Below are positions 21,697 through 34,043 of a stretch of DNA of 64,000 nucleotides, one piece after another. The notes beneath the pieces were generated by a model that did not search any database, was not told the DNA's origin, and saw only the letters and a list, made by a program, of their open reading frames with translations. The stretch's first letter is position 1. Every line of letters begins with the position of its first letter. The position numbers and the translations under genes were made by a program. The stretch comes from Perilla frutescens (taxonomy: Eukaryota > Streptophyta > Magnoliopsida > Lamiales > Lamiaceae): assembly GCA_026008535.1 (NCBI GenBank), contig BRKX01000002.1, positions 69,213,380 through 69,277,379 of the forward strand, in the 5' to 3' direction.

Positions 21697-22917
21697 TATA
21701 AAATGGTCCTACTCAGTCAGCCATTGGACCTAAGATGCCTAAATTTCATTTTTGAAAATTTAAAAATATTTTTAAATTAATTTAATTTTAAAAAATAAAA
21801 TCAATTTAATTTAAGTTTACTAATTATAGTTTGAAATTGGAAAAAAATCAGAAAATCGATAAAAAAAAAATTAAAAATTAATTTGGGCTCGTGAAGGGCC
21901 ATTTTTTTAATTAGTTTTGGATTAGGCCCGTCTAATGGGCCTTTGTTTCAAAGTGTCACTCATAAATTAAAATTTTAAACACAATGGATATATTCATGAA
22001 AAGGGCAATTCTAAACATAGCCACATTTTTTCTCATTATAGCCCCATTTTAAAAATAAAATAAATTTATTATTTATATTTACAGTTTTATCCTCATAGGT
22101 CCCACTTAAAACCCTAACTAACAAAATTGAGAAACCCATGTAGCCCCATTCCTATTACACCACTATTCTAATATTTTTTTTTATTTTTTTACGATCAACA
22201 ATAGTTTTTTATTTGAAAACTTATCTAAATTTCTCCCTGTTCAATTCATCTTCATAGCAAGATTGTTTCTTGTCAGGCACATAAGATGCAGAAAACGACT
22301 TGTTTAAATTTTGCAACAGAATTTCAGATTATTTACGTATGCCCATAGTCACTAGAACAAATGATGAGCAAATGTAGAATTTTGACAATAAATTGAGTTG
22401 CGAGACAAATTAACAATTCTGATTAATTTTGAATGCTATTTTATATGAATTTGGTTTCATCTTCGCATATACCCACACATAGCAGAAACGTTGATGGGGT
22501 GGGGGTGGGGGTGCTAGAGACGGAGTAAGAGAATAGTCTTAAAATTAATTATTTTCAAATATTTGAAGAGTCTAGCCCAAAAGGCGATTAGGCCGCCCCG
22601 GCCCGGCCCATCGGGCTGGACCAATTTTGGCAACCTTCTGTGTTGTTGTGGTAGATTTATTAAATCTAATCTATTTTATGTTATTTGTTGTATTTTAAGT
22701 TATTGGTATTTTTATGATTGAGCTATAATTTCTTTGTTATATTCTAAGTGATTTTCTTTTTATTATATTAAGGGAATTTAAAATAATATTAAACCTAAAA
22801 ATAACATAATCTTATTTTAAATAAATTAAAAAAAGCGAGCGAAAAGAAAACACATTAAAAAAAGTAAAATAAGGGTAGAAAAAAATTAACAAATTTATTA
22901 AAACAAAATGTTATAAT
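21697..22917. other. AT-rich intergenic stretch
   Basis: No gene. It contains a short G-rich run at 22,495-22,514 and a GCCCCGGCCCGGCCC stretch near 22,590-22,615. Its last ~50 bp belong to the repeat copy into which the Gypsy element inserted. Confidence 0.6.
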
Positions 22918-22922
22918 ATAAT

Positions 22923-23532
22923 TGTAGATCCATAAATCTGCAATTAATTGATTCAATCCGGAGCAGCGGCCAATCTGTGAAACAAAAATAGAAAACACCG
23001 TAAGAGCCAAAGACCGTCGGGGGGGGTGACGATCGTTGGGCTTCCGACGCTCAAGTCAGGAAAAGAAGAAGAGTAGAAAGAATTAAAATATGAAATAGTT
23101 GAATAATTAAATAGCTTAATAATAGTAATCTCTAGCCAGAACGTGACTAGGAATTGAGAGAATCTTCATTCAATCAGAAGATATCGTAAGAAAGACGCCG
23201 AGATGTTGAATCGCCGGAGTGGAATGAACTTAGAAAACGATAAACTCAAAGTGTCTAGGGTATGATGTGAAACTTGTGGGTATTTCCGCGTACCTATCAA
23301 ATGAGGAGGGAGGTCTCCTTTTATAGAGAGAGGCAGCGTTAGGGTTCGTGTAAATTACGGGAGCGGTTGAGGCATGATCTCATTCGTTTGATCACGTCAA
23401 CCCTTCCAGGTAATACGGACGGCTAATTCAATTTAATTCAAATTACCCGATCTTTATGAGGTTGCTCGATTAAACGATAACGTTTAATCCTCATGGACCA
23501 GCATGATGGGTTGACGAAAAATAGCCACTACA
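22923..23532 (-). repeat. 3' LTR of the Gypsy element
   Basis: TG...CA bounded, 610 bp. The purine-rich stretch AATGAGGGGCTAAT on - lies immediately outside it (23,533-23,546) and is the likely polypurine tract. Confidence 0.93.
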
Positions 23533-23619
23533 ATTAGCCCCTCATTGTCTAGGTTCCATCATGGGAACTGGACAATGAACCGTAATGCAAATAAAACATG
23601 TAAGGACATAAGACACCGA

Positions 23620-23960
23620 AGCTCTGAACGCAAGCTGCAAGGTGAGATGGTCAAGGCTTTGAAAGTAAACCGTAAGACCGGACATCGAAGCCCTAAGTAC
23701 AGACAATGAAGCTGAACGACCCAAGTTATAAAATAACTTGGAGGTCGAACGCCTAAGCTTTGAGGGCAAGCTGCAAGGTAGGATGATCGAGACTTTGAAA
23801 GCAAACCGTAAAATCGAACACCAAAGCCCCGAGTATGGGCTATGAAGTTGAACGACCCAAGTTATAAAATAACTTGGAGGTCAAACACCTAAGCTTTGAG
23901 TGCAAGCTGTAAGGTAGGATAACCGAGGTTTTCAAAGAAAACCGTAAGGCCGAACACCAT
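23620..23960 (-). repeat. 136-bp tandem repeat, about 2.5 units
   Basis: Units start at 23,620, 23,756 and 23,892 with AGCTTTGAGGGCAAGCTGCA-like sequence. They share AACGACCCAAGTTATAAAAT. Located just inside the 3' LTR in the non-coding region. Confidence 0.85.
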
Positions 23961-24150
23961 AAATGTAATATTGTTTGCCATAAACCACTATTGTTTGCCA
24001 GACGCACACGAGGGTCTCGCTGCTTCCATTTCAATTTCAGGATATATTGTTTACAGTATATATCGATTCATGCTTCCATTTCAATTTCGGGACTATTTTC
24101 GAGGGTCGACGAGATCGAACCCGAAATATGATCGACCTTGATGCTTATGA

Positions 24151-24341
24151 GACCCTAGGGTCGATTTTTGATATAGTAGACCCTAGGGTCGATTTTCGGC
24201 ATAGTAGACCCTTATGGTCGATTTTCGGCATAGTAGACCCTTAGGGTCGATTTTTCATCATAGTAGACCCTTAAGGTCGATTTTCGACATAGTAGACCCT
24301 TAGAGTCGATCTTTAACATAATAGATCCTAAGGTTGATTGT
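24151..24341 (-). repeat. 28-30 bp minisatellite, about seven units
   Basis: Unit GACCCTTAGGGTCGATTTTC followed by GGCATAGTA, starting at 24,151, 24,179, 24,207 and so on. The first ten bases form a palindrome, GACCCTAGGGTC in the best units. Confidence 0.9.
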
Positions 24342-24902
24342 TATTATTATTTATATATTTGTAATGGAATAAGTGCGGTAATTAAGAATCCTTATGCAAC
24401 TTAAATTCCTATCTGGACTGGGCTTTGAAATAGGGCCTTTCTCCTTTCTTGGAGAGCAAGACTCCATCCTAGCTGCGCCACCTGCCATTTCTATAAGAAT
24501 GAGAAATTGTTCTTATTTTATAGACGCTCAAAATCGTTGTTCATCATTATTTTCTCAACTTCAAAACTGCGGTGACATCAAGATACGCAGGGCAGCATTC
24601 GTCCTCAGTAATTGGTAAGTTGCTCGTCTTTTATCCTCTTGATCTTGATTTGAGTGATTTTATTTATTATTCTTCGATGTCGTTGAGTGAGGATGAATGA
24701 GAAACAATGATCGACATCTGCAGTGACATGGAGAGACCCCAAACTGAGATTCTAGAAAGAGAAGGGTCGAGTTCGGTCGACCCTAGGATTGACGTTGATG
24801 ATAGGTTCGATATTCCCAACAAATTAAAGACTTTGAAGAAAAATTTGGGGTCCACTGAGTGCGGTGAGATCTAGAACTTGAGAGATTAATCTGAATCTGA
24901 AG

Positions 24903-26720
24903 ATGAAAGCTCGAATTCGGAGACAGGCAATATTGAAGACGCTGAGGGCACGCTTTCTAAAAGTAACAACATGGTTGATCAGATGGAAAACTCAGGTGAG
25001 GAGATCAATGGCCCTGATGATTCGGGTGACCATGCGGTTAGCTCCCAGAGGTGTTTGGGGTTCAAGGCAGAAACAATATCGTCTACCATTGACCAGAAAT
25101 CTCTGAAACATATAATACAAGCTTATGGCATTTCTTGTCAACTGAAGGTGAGGGTCCCTAAGTCTTCGGAGAGGGCTTGTTGGCCGCCTAGAGATGTCGC
25201 AGCAGTTTATTCTGACATTTTTAAGAGAGGGGTTCGACTACCCTTACATAATTTCTTTCGAAAGATTGCAGCGAGTTATGGAATCTTCCCAGCTCAAATT
25301 GCTCCTAACGGCTATAGCCATATGATGGGTACGTTGTTGATATGGTATGACTTGAAGTTTGGTGAACCGACATTGGAGGAATGCCACTCATTGTATAGAA
25401 TTGTTAATGTGCCTGACAATCTGGACTTCTATTATTTCACTAGATGGACTGGCAGGTTTGAGGGACTAGTGAGAAAATGTATTTCGTCTTCTGGTGATTG
25501 GAAGCCCAATTGATTTTAGGTGACATGTGGTGAAGATAGAGAAGGATGTCGTTCTTGATTTTTTAGTCAAGCTCGTGCGTTTTTTTTTAAATCAATTTGG
25601 ATGACGCCAAGTCTGGTCTTGATTATGGTTATCTCTGAGTAGTAAAAAAAATGTTATTCTTTTGCAGGTGTTCACAAGAAACATAAACCGCAGGGTATCT
25701 TACTTAAATGGATCCAAAGAGCCCTCGACATCCCTAAAGAGTATCATTCTTTCAAGACTTTACGAGACGGAAGAGTCGTTAGTGCCATCAAGATGCCTCC
25801 TACCAATGCTCGTACCCTCCGATTGACAGAGATCAAAGCTAAGGCTGATGAAGTCAAGGATAAATCAAGTAAGAAATGTGCTTTGGGGTCTGCAGCCCCG
25901 TCCCTAGCTCCTAACCCTACCCCACACGCCACATCTGCTCGAGAGAAACCAGATTCAGTGGTAGTTGAGGTGGGGTTCAGTTTTCCCTCTCTTGCTGATG
26001 GGCCAGCGGGCACAATGCTCAATGAATTAGGGAATGAGATAGTTCCTTGAAATTCAGCCACATTCGATCATTCCAGCATTGTTTGGTCGAAAATACAGAA
26101 TAAGATGGTGGCGATCGATATTGGCAATCTACAAGTGGCTGGATTAAAGTCTCAGATTGCTCGTGCACTTAATCATTCTGTTCAGGTATGTATCTAATTT
26201 TTCATGATTTTTGTTTTTTACATATAGATCGACGTATTAATTTGTTTTAATTCTTGTGAATGTGGGCTACCATGGCACTATTGTGTGCTCGGGCAAATCT
26301 TGAAGCTGAGTCATCCTCAACTACCAAGCTTGAGGCTGAGGTAGCTGCTTTGAAGACTGAGGTAGAAAAATTAAGAAGGGAAAGGTTGAGGCTGAGAAGA
26401 AAGCGGCAACGGCATTGGAAGAATCTGAAACATACAAGAGTCGTCTGAGCAAAGTGAATATTTCTTATGCTAAGATACAGAAGGAGTTTGATGCTGCCAA
26501 GGACCATTATAAATCCGAATTGGTGGTTTGTGATAAGGCCCTTGATGTCGCTAAAAAGGTGAGGGGATCGACCTCCAGAAAATAGCTGATTCTGAAGCCT
26601 TTCAATCCATTCATACTGACATGGAAGTGAAAATAGCTGAAGGCTTAGTGGGGATGATCAAGGATAAAAATCCTGATCTTGATTTGTCTTTCCTTTATGG
26701 CGACGACGCAACGTAGGGTG
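24903..26720 (+). pseudogene. Antisense ORF of the Tat element (gypsy-type transposon protein family)
   Basis: Runs opposite to gag-pol, between the integrase and the 3' LTR. The frame 24,971-25,513 reads KRGVRLPLHNFFRKIAASYG, then IAPNGYSHMMGTLLIWYDL, and matches the plant family known as putative gypsy-type transposon protein (PF04195-like). Further pieces follow in other frames: 25,793-26,050 (Lys/Ala-rich) and 26,260-26,448 with a heptad-like LEAEVAALKTEVEKLRRERL coiled coil. Antisense ORFs at this place are known in Tat-lineage elements such as Grande. Stops and frame changes separate the pieces; an intron may remove some of them (TTTTGCAG acceptor at 25,670). Function unknown. Confidence 0.65.
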
Positions 26721-27320
26721 ATGGAGCTATACAGTGCGTGGCTGATTTTCTATATTTTTATTATCTGCATATTTTGTCGTACATTTATACTTCTCCACTT
26801 TATTTTATCAATGTTGAACTCCCGTTTGGGATAGTGACATTCTGAATGACATTTCATACTTGAGCTTTTGTTTTTCTTCAACTTCGATGTTTGGTAGTAA
26901 TGTGTGCAAGTGCATAACATATATTTAAATGAGAGAATCTTAGAAACACATATGTAATAATATATGTATTGATTGTTTTACATTTAATCTGATCGGTAGA
27001 TTACAATTCTAGGATCTAAGGCTAGCATATGCAAATATGCAAGTTATCTAAATTACAATTTGTTTTAAATCGAGGCTGAACTTGCATTGAGGTTGAACCA
27101 TGCTTTGGAGATATTGGTATTGAATATCATTTGAGAATTTATCATTGAATACATGTCAAGATTGACATCGATGATATTTATCAACTTTGATGTGTAAAGT
27201 CGTCATTTTTGCTCTTTGTTATACTTGACGCTGACCCTAGCGCGTGTTTGAGATCTACAGGGTCATTCTTATCTGACTTGAGTTACCGACATTGATTTTC
27301 AACCTACAGGCAGCAAGGTT

Positions 27321-27800
27321 AGATGGTTGATGGCTAAGTCATCGACCCTCTGATACTCAAGTTAGTAACTGATGTAGGGAATAAGTTTGAAATAATTGAT
27401 AGTAAAAGAAAATAAATGAGAATGCGAACTCATTTCTTCATGATCGATATTCACCCTAAGGGTCGCATAATTGATCTTGAGGGACTTTTCTATTGAGCCT
27501 CGATTCTCAGTGTTGGGTTTTAATCTGCACATAACATGACTAGATGGTCGATGGCAGAGCCATCGACCCTCCGACGCTCAAGTCAGTAGCTGAAGTAGGA
27601 AATAAATTTGAAAATTACTGAAAGCAGTAAAAGAAAATGAAATAGAAACGCAAACTCATTCTTTCAAGGTCGACGTTCACCCTAAGGGCTACGGGGTCGA
27701 CCTTGAGGGGCTTTTCTATTGAACCTTGATTGTCATGGTTAAGTTTCAATCTGTATGCAGCATGCTTAGATGGTCGATGGCGACGCTCAAGTCAGTGACA
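27321..27800 (-). repeat. ~225-bp tandem repeat with an LTR-like core
   Basis: Units begin AGATGGTCGATGGC at 27,321, 27,542 and, partial, 27,768. They include GACGCTCAAGTCAG, followed by GAAGTAGG-type and A-rich sequence, which is also found in both LTRs. Confidence 0.8.
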
Positions 27801-27849
27801 GGTTGGATAAAAAATAAACACACAAAACTTAGAAAATTTAGCTAAGGGT

Positions 27850-29142
27850 TTAGAAATGATACTGCTTGAGGTGAGCTGCGTTCCAGCTATTTGCAATTTC
27901 TCTGCCTTCAACAATTTGTAGCTTGTAAACCCCGTTTCCTACTACCTTCGTGATCAGGTATGGACCTTCCCAGTTATGGCCTAGTTTGCCAGCCCCGATT
28001 TCCTCAGTATTTTGAAAAACTTTTCTAAGGACCCAATCTTCGACCTTGAAACTACGGAGCCAAACTTGTTTATCATAATGTCGGGCTATCTGTTGCTGGT
28101 ATGAAGCTATTCTCATTGCTGCTTGATCCCGTTGTTCATCAATTGTGTCCAGGTTATATTCTAGCTCCTGATTATTCTCCTTTTCATTCACCCTTGAAGT
28201 CCTCGCATTCCTGATCCCTATCTCTGGAGGTAGGACGGCTTCAGACCCGTATGTTAGAGAAAAAGGTGTTTCCCCCGTAGCTGTTCACGTTGTGGTTCGG
28301 TAAGACCATAGCACGCTGGGGAGATGCCCGACCCATTTTTTCTTGTGTATATCTAGCTTTTTCTTTAGGGTGTTCATTATTATTTTGTTGGAGGCTTTGG
28401 CTTGACCATTAGCGGCTGGGTACCTTGGGGTGGAATAGGTTAGCTTGACTCCCCATTTTTTACAGAAGTCTTGGAACTCAAAACTGATAAATTGAGGTCC
28501 GTTGTCGGTGATGATCTCTGCTGGTACTCCAAACCTGCAAAAAATATGTTTTCACACAAAACCTCTTACCTCACGGTCCTTGACTTGTGCGAATGTCTCT
28601 GCTTTGATCCACTTTGTGAAGTAATCTGTCATGACCAAGAGAAAAACTTTCTGATTGCTACCCTTGGGTAGTTTTCCTACGATGTCCATACCCCACTTCA
28701 TGAAAGGCCAGGGCGTTATTGAAAGGTGGAGTGGTTCTGGATGAGTGTGATTGCACTGAGCAAATCTCTGGCATTTATCACATTTTTTAACATAACTCTT
28801 TGAATCGGCTCTCATGGTTGGCCAGTAGAAACCTGCTGTTAGAGCCCTATTTGCTAGGCTTCGTGGTCCAGAGTGATTTCCACACTCTTCCTCGTGTTGT
28901 TCTTCAAGGATATATTTTGCTTGATTTGGACCTACACACTTCAGGTAGGGGCCTGAGTATGAACTTCTGTATAAAGACCCACTGATCATGTTGAACTTCA
29001 TTGCCTTAGCTCTGATCCTCCTAGCCTCTGTCTTGTCTTCAGGTAGTTCATTCTCGATAATGTATTTGATGATCGGAGTCATACAACTGACTTCAACCTC
29101 GACTATTTCCACTGATTTAGTTTCTGCTTCTTCTTTCCACAC
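27850..29142 (-). pseudogene. Integrase of the Gypsy element
   Basis: The N-terminal zinc-binding part (HEEECGNHSG and CDKCQRFAQ, the H-H-C-C pattern) and the start of the catalytic core (MKWGMDIVGKLP with the first Asp, then DYFTKWIKAE with the second) are in the 29,142-28,552 frame. The core then runs through broken frames (28,551-28,192). The C-terminal domain (GAGKLGHNWEGPYLITKVVG, then SWNAAHLKQYHF) is intact in the 28,191-27,850 frame. It would insert the cDNA copy into the chromosome; as it stands it is not translatable in one piece. Confidence 0.85.
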
Positions 29143-29316
29143 TGCTGGCCATTGGGCATATGTTAAGGGTATGTGCTTTGATGACTGATAATCAATTGCC
29201 TACCCTAGGTTGGCCAGTGCATCTGCATGTCGATTTTCCTCCCTCGCCACATGGGTAACTTCTATTTCTGTGAATAATTTTGATAGTTCTTTCACCATGG
29301 TAAGGTATGCTGACAT

Positions 29317-31232
29317 TCAAGAATCTTTTACTTGAAAATCTCCTCCGAACTGACTTACAATAAGTTGTGAGTCACTTTGTACTTTGATGTTTGGTATCTT
29401 CATATCTTTGGCTAAGGTCAGTCGGCCGATCAGTGATTCATATTCCGCTTCATTATTTATTGTCTTGAATCCACATCGAACCGCTCTTTCAACAACGTCG
29501 CCTTTGGGAGAGATCAATACTATACTCAATCCACTCCCCTTGAAATTACTGGAGCCGTCAACTTGAAGGGTCCAGTGATTTGAATTATCACATTCGGTTA
29601 TTGAGAGTAGTTCTTTTTCGGCAAGCTCATGCTGCTCTGATGAAAAATCTGTAATAAAATAAGTCAAAACCTGTGATTTTATTACACTCCGGGTTAGATA
29701 GGTGATGTCGTACTCTCCAAGCTCTACTGCCCACTTTGATAGTCTACCAGATAAGTCTAGCTTGCTCAACACAGTCTTTAGTGGAAAGGTCATCACCACC
29801 GTGATTGGGTAGGCCTGGAAGTACAGCTTCAACTTTCACGAGGCCATGACTAGTGCGAGGGCTAATCTTTCGAGTGAGTGTATCTAGTCTCTGCATCGAG
29901 TAGTGATTTGTTGGCATAGTAGATAGGGTGTTGTCTTCTTTGTTCTTCATGAACTAACACTGCACTTAAAGAGTTAGCATAAACGGATAAATAAACGAAA
30001 AGTACCTCACCTGAGTTAGGCTTCGAGAGCAAAGACAGGCTTGAAAGATAGGACTTAAGTTGGTTGAGAGCCTGATCGCACTCTGGCGTTCACTCGAAGT
30101 CTTTTCCCTTTCGGAGTGTGTTGAAGAATTGATGGCTCTTGTCAGAATATTTTGATATGAAACGACTGAGTGCTGTCAAACGACCTGTGAGCTTTTGCAC
30201 TTCTTTGACGTTGCAGGGTGCCTTTATATTTTCTACTGCTCTGATTTGGTCGGGATTGGCTTCGATTCCTCTTTTTGTGACGAGGTACCCTAAAAATTTT
30301 CCCGATGTTACTCCGAAAGAACATTTGGAGGGGTTAAGCTTCATGTTATATTTTCTTAACACTTCGAATGATTACCTCAAGTGCCCAATGTGATCTTTGG
30401 CTTGCAGTGATTTTACAAGCATATCATCTATGTAGACCTCCATCGTCGAACCTATTAACTTTTCGAACATACAATTAACCAGCCTCTGGTATGTGGCTCC
30501 TACATTTTTTAACCCGAACGACATGACTTTTTAGCAGTAGATGCCTTGACTTGTGACGAACGCTATTTTTTCTTGATCATCTGGATGTAAGAGAATCTGA
30601 TTATACCCAGAGAAGGTATCCATGAAGCTCATCATCTCATGTCCTGTTGTTGCATCGACAAGCGTGTTGATGTGAGGAAGTGGAAATGAATCCTTTGGGC
30701 AGGCCTTATTTAGATCGGTGTAGTCAATACACATTTTGTTCTTTCCATTCTTCTTCTTTACTACCACAACATTAGCTAGCCAATCAGGGTACTGCACCTC
30801 TCGAACTGAACCGATATCAATTAGCTTCTGAACTTCTTTCTCTATCACTTGATTTCGTTCTGCTGCAAATTTTCTTCTTTTTTGTTTGACTGGTGAGTGA
30901 TCAGGATCGACTTGTAACTTGTGAGTTATGATAGAAGGATCGATACTTATCATGTCGACGTGTGACCATGCGAAGCAATCATGGTGTTCTGACAAAAATG
31001 CGATTAACTCTGCTCGCATTTCAGAAGTCAGTCTCGACCCAATTTGAACGATGTGGTCTGGGTAGTCAGAGTGAATCTGTATTTCATCAAGATCTTTCAT
31101 CTCGGGTTCGATGTAGGAGGTCGACCCTGAACTTTCTCCTTGCTCATATTTTGAATTTGAGCTTTCTCCGCATTCATATTTTGAGTTTGACGTCGATGCC
31201 TCATCAATTTGTTTTACTTGTTGTACCTGCAC
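29317..31232 (-). pseudogene. Reverse transcriptase and double RNase H region
   Basis: RT begins with the Gypsy motifs VQKLIDIGSVREVQYPDWLA, MCIDYTDLNKACPKDSFPLP and FMDTFSGYNQI. It runs into a stop after GIYC (near 30,538) where a tyrosine codon is usual, continues to the active-site YIDDM (near 30,430), hits a second stop at HLR*SFE (near 30,373), then goes on with KLNPSKCSFGV and KFLGYLVTKRGIE. The classical RNase H part is badly decayed (30,090-29,840). The second, archaeal-like RNase H domain of Tat elements is well preserved: WTLQVDGSSNFKGSG, NNEAEYESLIGRL, KVQSDSQLIVSQ. Non-functional. Confidence 0.88.
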
Positions 31233-31303
31233 GTGGTTAGTCTTAAAAGCCGATATGTAGTAGTCTCTTGATGCAATTTTCTCTCCACGGATCCGCCTAA
31301 TTC

Positions 31304-31925
31304 CCTATGGGGTTGGGAAGCGTATGACTTGGTGCTAGGTTGAGGGTACAGCTTTTAGTTCGTGAATCCAAGGTCTCCCCAGGATGATGTTGTATGCTGA
31401 GGGTGCATTAATAATTTGAAACTTGGTGTGCAGGTTAACCCCTTCCGTATACACAGGTAGTGTAATTTCACCTATGGTGGCTTTGTGCTCGCCGCTGAAT
31501 CCAATCAAGGTCATCGATTTTTTAACGATGTTAGCCTCGGGGACCTGCATTCCTTTCAAAGTAGATAAAAAAATGACATTAGTCGAACTCCCACCATCAA
31601 TGAGAGTCCTCTTGATCATACAGTTAGAAATAAGGACTGAAATAACAAGTGCGTCGTGGTGCGGGTGTGAGAGTTCAGAAGCTTCGCTATTGGTGAAACT
31701 CAAAGTTATGAGTTCCATTTCGGTATCGGGCTTTGGTATCATGGACGTGTATTTGAGAGATCTGCAGTGTCGTTTTGCTGATGCCTGGGACACTCCGCTA
31801 ACCTCGGATCCTCCAGTTATGCAATTAACCACATGCTCAATTGGTGAGGGCTTTGGTGGATCCCTCGGATTCTCATCGTTTTTGCTGAAGGTCTGCTTTT
31901 CCTTATCAGTCAGCAAATCTTTCAA
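31304..31925 (-). pseudogene. Retropepsin (aspartic protease) of the Gypsy element
   Basis: Contains the protease signature LIDGGSSTNVIF, with the catalytic Asp in a DGGS rather than DTGS context, as often seen in Tat elements, and the later NIILGRPWIH motif. The frame ends at VPST followed by stop. Two stops in about 30 bp (TAG where Tyr and then Trp are usual in this family) separate it from the linker to RT. Confidence 0.85.
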
Positions 31926-32072
31926 ATGGCCTCACTTGAGTAGGTCGTAATGCAATGCAATCATATGTTCTATGGTCGTGATATTTGTGGAATTCACAGT
32001 ACTTTGTTCTGTCACGTTCATGATCTGGACTCCTCATCTTAGGCGGCCACTTCACTGTACTATCGAGTTCCT

Positions 32073-33388
32073 TCAAGGCATTGACGGCTTCTGAGGGTGT
32101 GATGCACAGGTTATATTCTGGCAAGCGTAGATCATATAGATCTGAAATATCCTCTCGACCTCAAGGTTTGTAGCGATTATTGCGGGGGTAAGGGTCAATT
32201 CTTCTTCTATCATTTCTGTGGGAGTCTCTTCCTTCATCTCGACCTCTTGGCTTGGGTCGATAATACTAGTCTTCATCTTCCTCTCACTTAATTTGTGCCC
32301 ATGCCTTTGCTAAAATATCATCCATTGTCTTACACGAGTACTTTGTGAGTTCTTTGTAGAGGTCTGAATCCCTCTTTAGCCCCTTTTTGAAGGCTGATAT
32401 GGCGGTGTCAGCGTTGTAGCTTTGTATCTCTACCTTCTCTCTATTGAACCTTGCAACATAATTCCTAAGTATTTCATTTGGATACTAGATAATGGCGTAG
32501 AGGTCATCGAAATGTTTCTCAATTTTCCGGCTGCTGGCGAACTGTTCTACGAAAAGATCTGTAAGTTGTGCAAATGATCCGATCGAAGCGTTAGGAAGGT
32601 TTGTAAACCACTGCAGTGCGGTTCCTGATAAGCTTGACCCAAAACCTTTGCACATGCAGGCTTCTCTGAGGTACTTTGGTATTGCTGCGATGAACATCTT
32701 CTGTTATACTGTGCGATATAGTCATTCAGATCTGAAGTTCCGTTAAATAACTTCATAGATGGTAGGGTGAATTTCGACGGCATCTTTGTTAACCCTATTT
32801 CATCCACGAACGGTGAGTCAGCAAAGCTATTTGGTGCAGCCTTGAGGATTGGAAGAGGTACACTAGGAATTCGAGTTATCATTATCTCGATACCAGCCAG
32901 TCGTTGCTCCAATTCACTTGGGTGATCGATCATTCTCTGATCGAATCCCTAGTATGGTGTCGGATTCTTTCCTGCCCAGAAGCATGATACTCAAACCCTG
33001 GAGGTGGCCTTAGCGGGCTCTCCTCCATTTGTTGTCTGGTGTCTACCTTTTGTGCTGACGCACTAGTACCTGCAATAAATGGATCATTAAAAGTAACAGA
33101 ACGACGATGCTCAGAGTATACCGAATTTAGTTCGCCGAACAGATTGGTGGGTTGGATGTAGTTCAGATGACGTGTGTTGTCATTGATGGTCAGATCTTCA
33201 AGTTTACTACGGAGTGAAGCGTTCTCTGATTTCAGAAGTGCTAACTCCCCCGTGGTGTTTGCCATTTGATGTTGTATATTCCTCAGAACATCACCTAGCG
33301 ACAGATCAACATCGGGTGAAGGGGTATCGGTTCTGCCATCTTGCTGGGGTCCTTTTCTATCTCTGCGACTCTCATTAGGCGTTGTCAT
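32073..33388 (-). pseudogene. gag of the Gypsy element
   Basis: The first frame (33,388-32,930) is a coiled-coil-prone N-terminus (NIQHQMANTTGELALLKSE). Further frames carry the capsid-like retrotransposon gag core (LSGTALQWFTNLPNASIGSF, then FVEQFASSRKIEKHF). After another break comes a zinc-knuckle-like C-terminus, YCEFHKYHDHRTYDC. At least three frame breaks were seen. Confidence 0.85.
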
Positions 33389-33410
33389 TTTGTTTCACGA
33401 ATAGATAACT

Positions 33411-33429
33411 GCCCCCACGGTGGGCGCCA
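33411..33429 (-). other. Primer-binding site
   Basis: On -, three bases after the 5' LTR, TGGCGCCCACCGTGGGGGC. The first seven bases fit the 3' end of tRNA-Asp (GGCGCCA); the rest follows the extended form common in plant Gypsy elements. Confidence 0.7.
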
Positions 33430-33432
33430 AAT

Positions 33433-34043
33433 TGTAGATCCGAAAATCTGCAATTAATTGATTCAATTCGGAGCAGAGGCCAATCTGTGAAACAAAAACA
33501 GAAAACACCGTAAGAGCCAAAGACCGTCGGGGGGTTATGATCGTTGGGCCTCCGGCGCTCAAGTCAGGAAAAGAAGAAGAGTAGAAAGAATTAAAATATG
33601 AAATAATTGAATAATTAAATAGCTTAATAATAGTAATCTCTAGCCAGAACGTGACTAGGAATTGAGAGAATTTTCGTTCAATCAGAAGATATCGTAAGAA
33701 AGTCGATGCTGAGATGTTGAATCACCGAAGTGGAATGAACTTAGAAAATGATAAACTCAAAGTGTCTAGGGTATGATGTGAAGCTTGTGGGTATTTTCGC
33801 GTACCTATCAAATGAGGAGGGAGGTCTCATTTTATAGAGAGAGGCAGCGTTAGGGTTCGCGTAAATTACGGGAGCGATTGAGGCATGATCTCATTCGTTT
33901 GATCACGTCAACCCTTCCAAGTAATGCGGACGGCTAATTCAATTTAATTCAAATTACCCGATCTTTATGAGGTTGCTCGGTTAAACGACAACGTTTAATC
34001 CCCATGGACCAGCATAATGGGCTGACGAAAAATAGTCACTACA
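33433..34043 (-). repeat. 5' LTR of the Gypsy element
   Basis: 611 bp, about 95% identical by eye to the 3' LTR. On - it contains sequence rich in CTCTCTATAAAA (near 33,833-33,844, a TATA-like box), the likely promoter. Confidence 0.93.

Larger units (their letters stand above)
22923..34043 (-). mobile_element. Ty3/Gypsy retrotransposon, Tat lineage, 11,121 bp
   Basis: Two ~610-bp LTRs (22,923-23,532 and 33,433-34,043), each starting TGTAGATCC and ending CACTACA, flank a - strand internal region. Its order is gag, protease, RT, RNase H, a second RNase H-like domain, integrase, the Gypsy order with the extra RNase H of the Tat group. A primer-binding site follows the 5' (right) LTR. The flanks are ATAAT (left) and ATCAT (right), a 5-bp duplication with one mutation. 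About 30 differences separate the LTRs by eye, near 5%. A 4.3 kb 3' region before the 3' LTR carries an antisense ORF on + and several tandem repeats. Every coding part has stops or frameshifts, so it is non-autonomous now. Confidence 0.95.
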
